A stretch of DNA of 17,238 bases from Fidelibacterota bacterium. Its GTDB lineage: Bacteria > Marinisomatota > Marinisomatia > SCGC-AAA003-L08 > GCA-002719095. The translations under genes were made by a program, and so were the position numbers. The notes beneath the pieces were generated by a model. That model was not told the origin of the DNA. It saw nothing but the letters and a program-made list of their open reading frames with translations, and ran no database searches. This document shows positions 15,197-17,238 of the stretch, piece by piece (position 1 is the stretch's first letter; each line of letters opens with the position of its first letter). The stretch lies in NCBI GenBank assembly GCA_002705575.1, contig PAHI01000014.1, forward strand, positions 1 through 17,238, written 5' to 3'.

Positions 15197-16671
15197 AATA
15201 TTCCATTATTTTTAAGAGCTTCATAACTTAAACATCTCTCTATTATATGTGGATAGCCGCCGCATATATGTTGAGTCTTATTAATAATAGGTTTACTTAA
15301 AAAATCAACTACATCAAAACTTTTAAAAACCTCCTTAAGAATAGCCGCAGAACATAGAAACATAGTACCTCTTGCAAAAATATTTCCAGCTAATTCTTTG
15401 TAAACTTTAAAATCTTCTATTTCACACTCTCCAATTCCTGAATATATCTCTCTGCAAGAGGCATTAGCTATCAAATCAAATTTCTTATTTGAAATTAATT
15501 CTACAAAATACTCGAATCTATTATTATAAATTATTTTTTCCAACATTTGATAAGACCAATAATCTGTAAAATTATTATTCAAGTGAGGACTTTTTTTTGT
15601 ATGCATTAGAAAAATAATATCTGTTTCTTTAGGTTTAACATATTCAAAAATAGATTGGAATCCTAAGATATCCCTCCCTATATTTAAACAAATAGTATAT
15701 TTAGGTTTAAATTTTTTTAAAGCATTAAATAATTCGTTTGAGATAGGTTTCGAATGCGAAATTATGATCTCGAACCCAAAAGAAAAAAGTTTAGTAAGAT
15801 AATTGATTTGTTTTATTGCAACATCTTCGTAAAAAATATGAAAAAAAAGGTATTTTTTATTAGTCAATTTGTTTTTAGATAATTCTTTACTTTCAAATAT
15901 CTTTATTTGATTTTCATTATTAATATTAATTTTTTCTTCGATATTTTGATAACTCTTAGAAAACATTTTATAAATATTATGACTTGACAATATTTCAGTA
16001 TTAATTGCATTATTTGCCCAACTTTTTTGAAAAAAAACTGGAGATAAAAACCAATCAAAATATATATTTTTATTAAATCCTTGCCTTCCTTCTTCTAAAC
16101 CAAACCCCATAAAGTGACTTAATAAAGATTCATTTGGAAGTGACTCTAAATCAGAATTACACTTTTTATATAATCCATTATCAAAAATATCGTCAAATAT
16201 TTCTAATTTTTTTTCATTTCTTTCTTTAATCCATTTTTTCTTTTCCTCTTTTGATGATCTATTAAAAACTTTTTCCATCTCTAAATAAAAATCTAAATTG
16301 TCATGAACATAATATTTATTATTTTTTTTTAAGTAATTATTTCCAATATCATTTAATCGTAGCTCTTTTATTTCTTGATAATATTTAGAATCTTTTAATA
16401 GAATCCAGAATTTAGAAATAAATAAATTATCGCATTTTTGTTTAGATTTATTCTCAAAAAAATAGTTAAATGGAGAAAATAGTATAAAGTCTTCCCAGTT
16501 TCCAGTTGAAATAAATGTTTCAAGTTCATCAAAATCACATAATTTTTTATACTTAAAAAATGGATTTGGCCAATTAGTTAATTTGTTAATATTTTTATTA
16601 TTGGGTATTAGTTTGTTAACCTTTTCAACAAAATCTAAATCCAAAAAAACAAAATTGGAATTTTTTCGCAT
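15187..16671 (-). CDS. rhamnan synthesis protein F-like (RgpF) with N-terminal extension
   Basis: The C-terminal 220 residues carry the RgpF signature: YLFFHIFYED (274-283), NIGRDILGFQSI (330-341) corresponding to NxGRDxxPFL, FLMHTKKSPHL (354-364), FARGTMFLCSAAIL (432-445) and a closing GGYPHIIERCLSYEAL (471-486). In streptococci RgpF takes part in rhamnose-polysaccharide assembly. A direct link to rhamnose here comes from the rml operon at the left. Residues 167-205 show the motif of many marine polysaccharide proteins, a YxxxNxDL stretch then HFMGFGLEEGRQG and NKNIYFDWFL. The first 160 residues are unrecognised. The 494-aa protein is Asn- and Lys-rich and has no membrane segment. It leads a three-gene leftward block whose members overlap by 10 and 1 bases. 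Confidence 0.75.
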   Translation of the reverse strand: MRKNSNFVFLDLDFVEKVNKLIPNNKNINKLTNWPNPFFKYKKLCDFDELETFISTGNWEDFILFSPFNYFFENKSKQKCDNLFISKFWILLKDSKYYQEIKELRLNDIGNNYLKKNNKYYVHDNLDFYLEMEKVFNRSSKEEKKKWIKERNEKKLEIFDDIFDNGLYKKCNSDLESLPNESLLSHFMGFGLEEGRQGFNKNIYFDWFLSPVFFQKSWANNAINTEILSSHNIYKMFSKSYQNIEEKININNENQIKIFESKELSKNKLTNKKYLFFHIFYEDVAIKQINYLTKLFSFGFEIIISHSKPISNELFNALKKFKPKYTICLNIGRDILGFQSIFEYVKPKETDIIFLMHTKKSPHLNNNFTDYWSYQMLEKIIYNNRFEYFVELISNKKFDLIANASCREIYSGIGECEIEDFKVYKELAGNIFARGTMFLCSAAILKEVFKSFDVVDFLSKPIINKTQHICGGYPHIIERCLSYEALKNNGILWI

Positions 16672-16693
16672 TTTAGACTAGAATCTTTTCTTG

Positions 16694-16702
16694 AATATAC
16701 CA
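16694..16702 (-). promoter_or_regulatory. possible extended -10 for the RgpF-like block
   Basis: On the minus strand TGGTATATT is a TGn-extended -10 (5 of 6 matches to TATAAT). It would start transcription near 16687, about 16 bases before the ATG. No -35 is seen. Confidence 0.3.
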
Positions 16703-16711
16703 CATATAAAC

Positions 16712-16727
16712 TTCCCCTATTTGGGAA
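16712..16727. repeat. short inverted repeat in a divergent gap
   Basis: TTCCC at 16712-16716 and GGGAA at 16723-16727 flank a 6-base loop. It is the only GC-rich spot in the 69-bp gap between divergent genes and could be a protein-binding site or chance. There is no T run on either side, so a terminator is unlikely. Confidence 0.25.
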
Positions 16728-16740
16728 AATAGATACGTAT

Positions 16741-17238
16741 ATGAGCAATTTAATATCTGAAAGAATAACTGATTTAGTCCCAAAAAGAATTTACGATGAA
16801 TATACGACTAGAGATGATCTTCAAAAATTATTCAATCTAAATAATTTTATAGGGATAATAAATTTTTATTTATGGTGGAAAGAATATGCCGAGATTAAAG
16901 AATATAATTACTATTGGCTACCCTCAATTGAATTAAGCGAAAAGTTATTCACTTCAAAATTAAAAAACGGTATTTATAGTGCGCATATTTCAATAGCTAA
17001 TAGATTTAAAAGTAAAAATGAATGCAAGAAAATTTTAAGTAAAGGTATAATAAGTAATATAGATTATAAAAAATTTAAGGATTGGTTAAGGGATAGTTAT
17101 TATGATGTCCTCCCAAACAATAGCTATATTTTTAGTGATTTGTCAGATTTAGGAAAGGAAAATTTAATAAATAATTCTAAAACTAAATTTATTTCTTATA
17201 AATCAAATGAATATTTAATTATTAGTGACTATTTATCA
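16741..17238 (+). CDS. 5' part of a gene, possibly a glycosyltransferase (partial at window edge)
   Basis: From the ATG at 16741 the frame is open for all 166 codons to the window end, which is very unlikely by chance in DNA this rich in A and T. The N-terminus reads LVPKRIYDEYTTRDDLQKLF (12-31) followed by NFYLWWKEYAEIKEYNYYW. This recalls an N-terminal segment (a DLQ-x-x-F run, then WW and EY) that I associate with large glycosyltransferases of marine cyanobacteria. No catalytic motif is reached before the edge. No alternative in-frame start exists back to the stop at 16636. It diverges from the RgpF-like gene with 69 bases between. A TATAAA at 16705-16710 is a weak -10 candidate. Confidence 0.7.
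   Translation, partial: MSNLISERITDLVPKRIYDEYTTRDDLQKLFNLNNFIGIINFYLWWKEYAEIKEYNYYWLPSIELSEKLFTSKLKNGIYSAHISIANRFKSKNECKKILSKGIISNIDYKKFKDWLRDSYYDVLPNNSYIFSDLSDLGKENLINNSKTKFISYKSNEYLIISDYLS

Noticed and set aside
16320..16332. Long A/T runs as possible frameshift sites in the RgpF-like gene
   Set aside because: The frame stays open with sensible protein on both sides, and such runs are common throughout this AT-rich window.
1..17238. tRNA, CRISPR array, transposase or attachment site marking an island edge
   Set aside because: No cloverleaf-like run, spaced direct repeats, transposase motifs or long direct repeats were seen on reading both strands.

Overview
The window looks like part of a surface-polysaccharide (O-antigen or capsule) island from a very AT-rich marine picocyanobacterium, most likely a high-light Prochlorococcus. 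Three things point there: the low GC, the A-C-D-B order of the four dTDP-rhamnose genes, and RmlA and RmlB stretches that I recall as typical of picocyanobacteria (for example the RmlB segment IDKLGYASD and the RmlA segment PSKRGELEITDLN). This assignment is from memory and no search was run. No tRNA, rRNA, transposase, integrase or CRISPR array is visible.

Layout. (1) 45-3577, + strand: a tight operon rfbA-rfbC-rfbD-rfbB, the complete route from glucose-1-phosphate to dTDP-L-rhamnose. It is followed 6 nt later by a 531-aa protein with a NodB-type polysaccharide deacetylase domain (3584-5179). (2) 5194-7224: a PaaK/CapK-like adenylate-forming enzyme (- strand) diverges over a short gap from a StrG-like Fe(II)/2-oxoglutarate oxygenase (+ strand). 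(3) 7248-10947, - strand: two GT-B glycosyltransferases, then an ABC exporter (ATPase followed by permease) of the Wzt/Wzm type. (4) 11079-13639, + strand: a two-domain GT2 glycosyltransferase behind an extended -10 promoter, then a glycosyltransferase-like protein. (5) 13629-16671, - strand: three overlapping genes, namely an RgpF-like rhamnan-synthesis protein, a weak GT-B protein and an unrecognised 169-aa protein. (6) 16741 to the window end, + strand: the 5' part of another gene.

How the parts fit: the rml operon supplies dTDP-rhamnose. The GT2, GT-B and RgpF-like proteins would build a rhamnose-containing chain on a lipid carrier at the inner face of the cytoplasmic membrane. The Wzm/Wzt-type transporter would export the finished chain. 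The deacetylase, the adenylate-forming enzyme and the oxygenase are candidate decorators of the sugar. The content (rml genes, several GTs, ABC permease and ATPase, RgpF) resembles the rhamnose-polysaccharide (Rgp) clusters of streptococci, but here it is split into short blocks of alternating strand.

Composition falls from left to right. The rml genes are visibly richer in G+C than the right-hand genes, which suggests a more conserved left edge and more recently assembled accessory blocks. Intergenic gaps are short. The longest is 131 bp (10948-11078), so there is no gene-free stretch above 300 bp.
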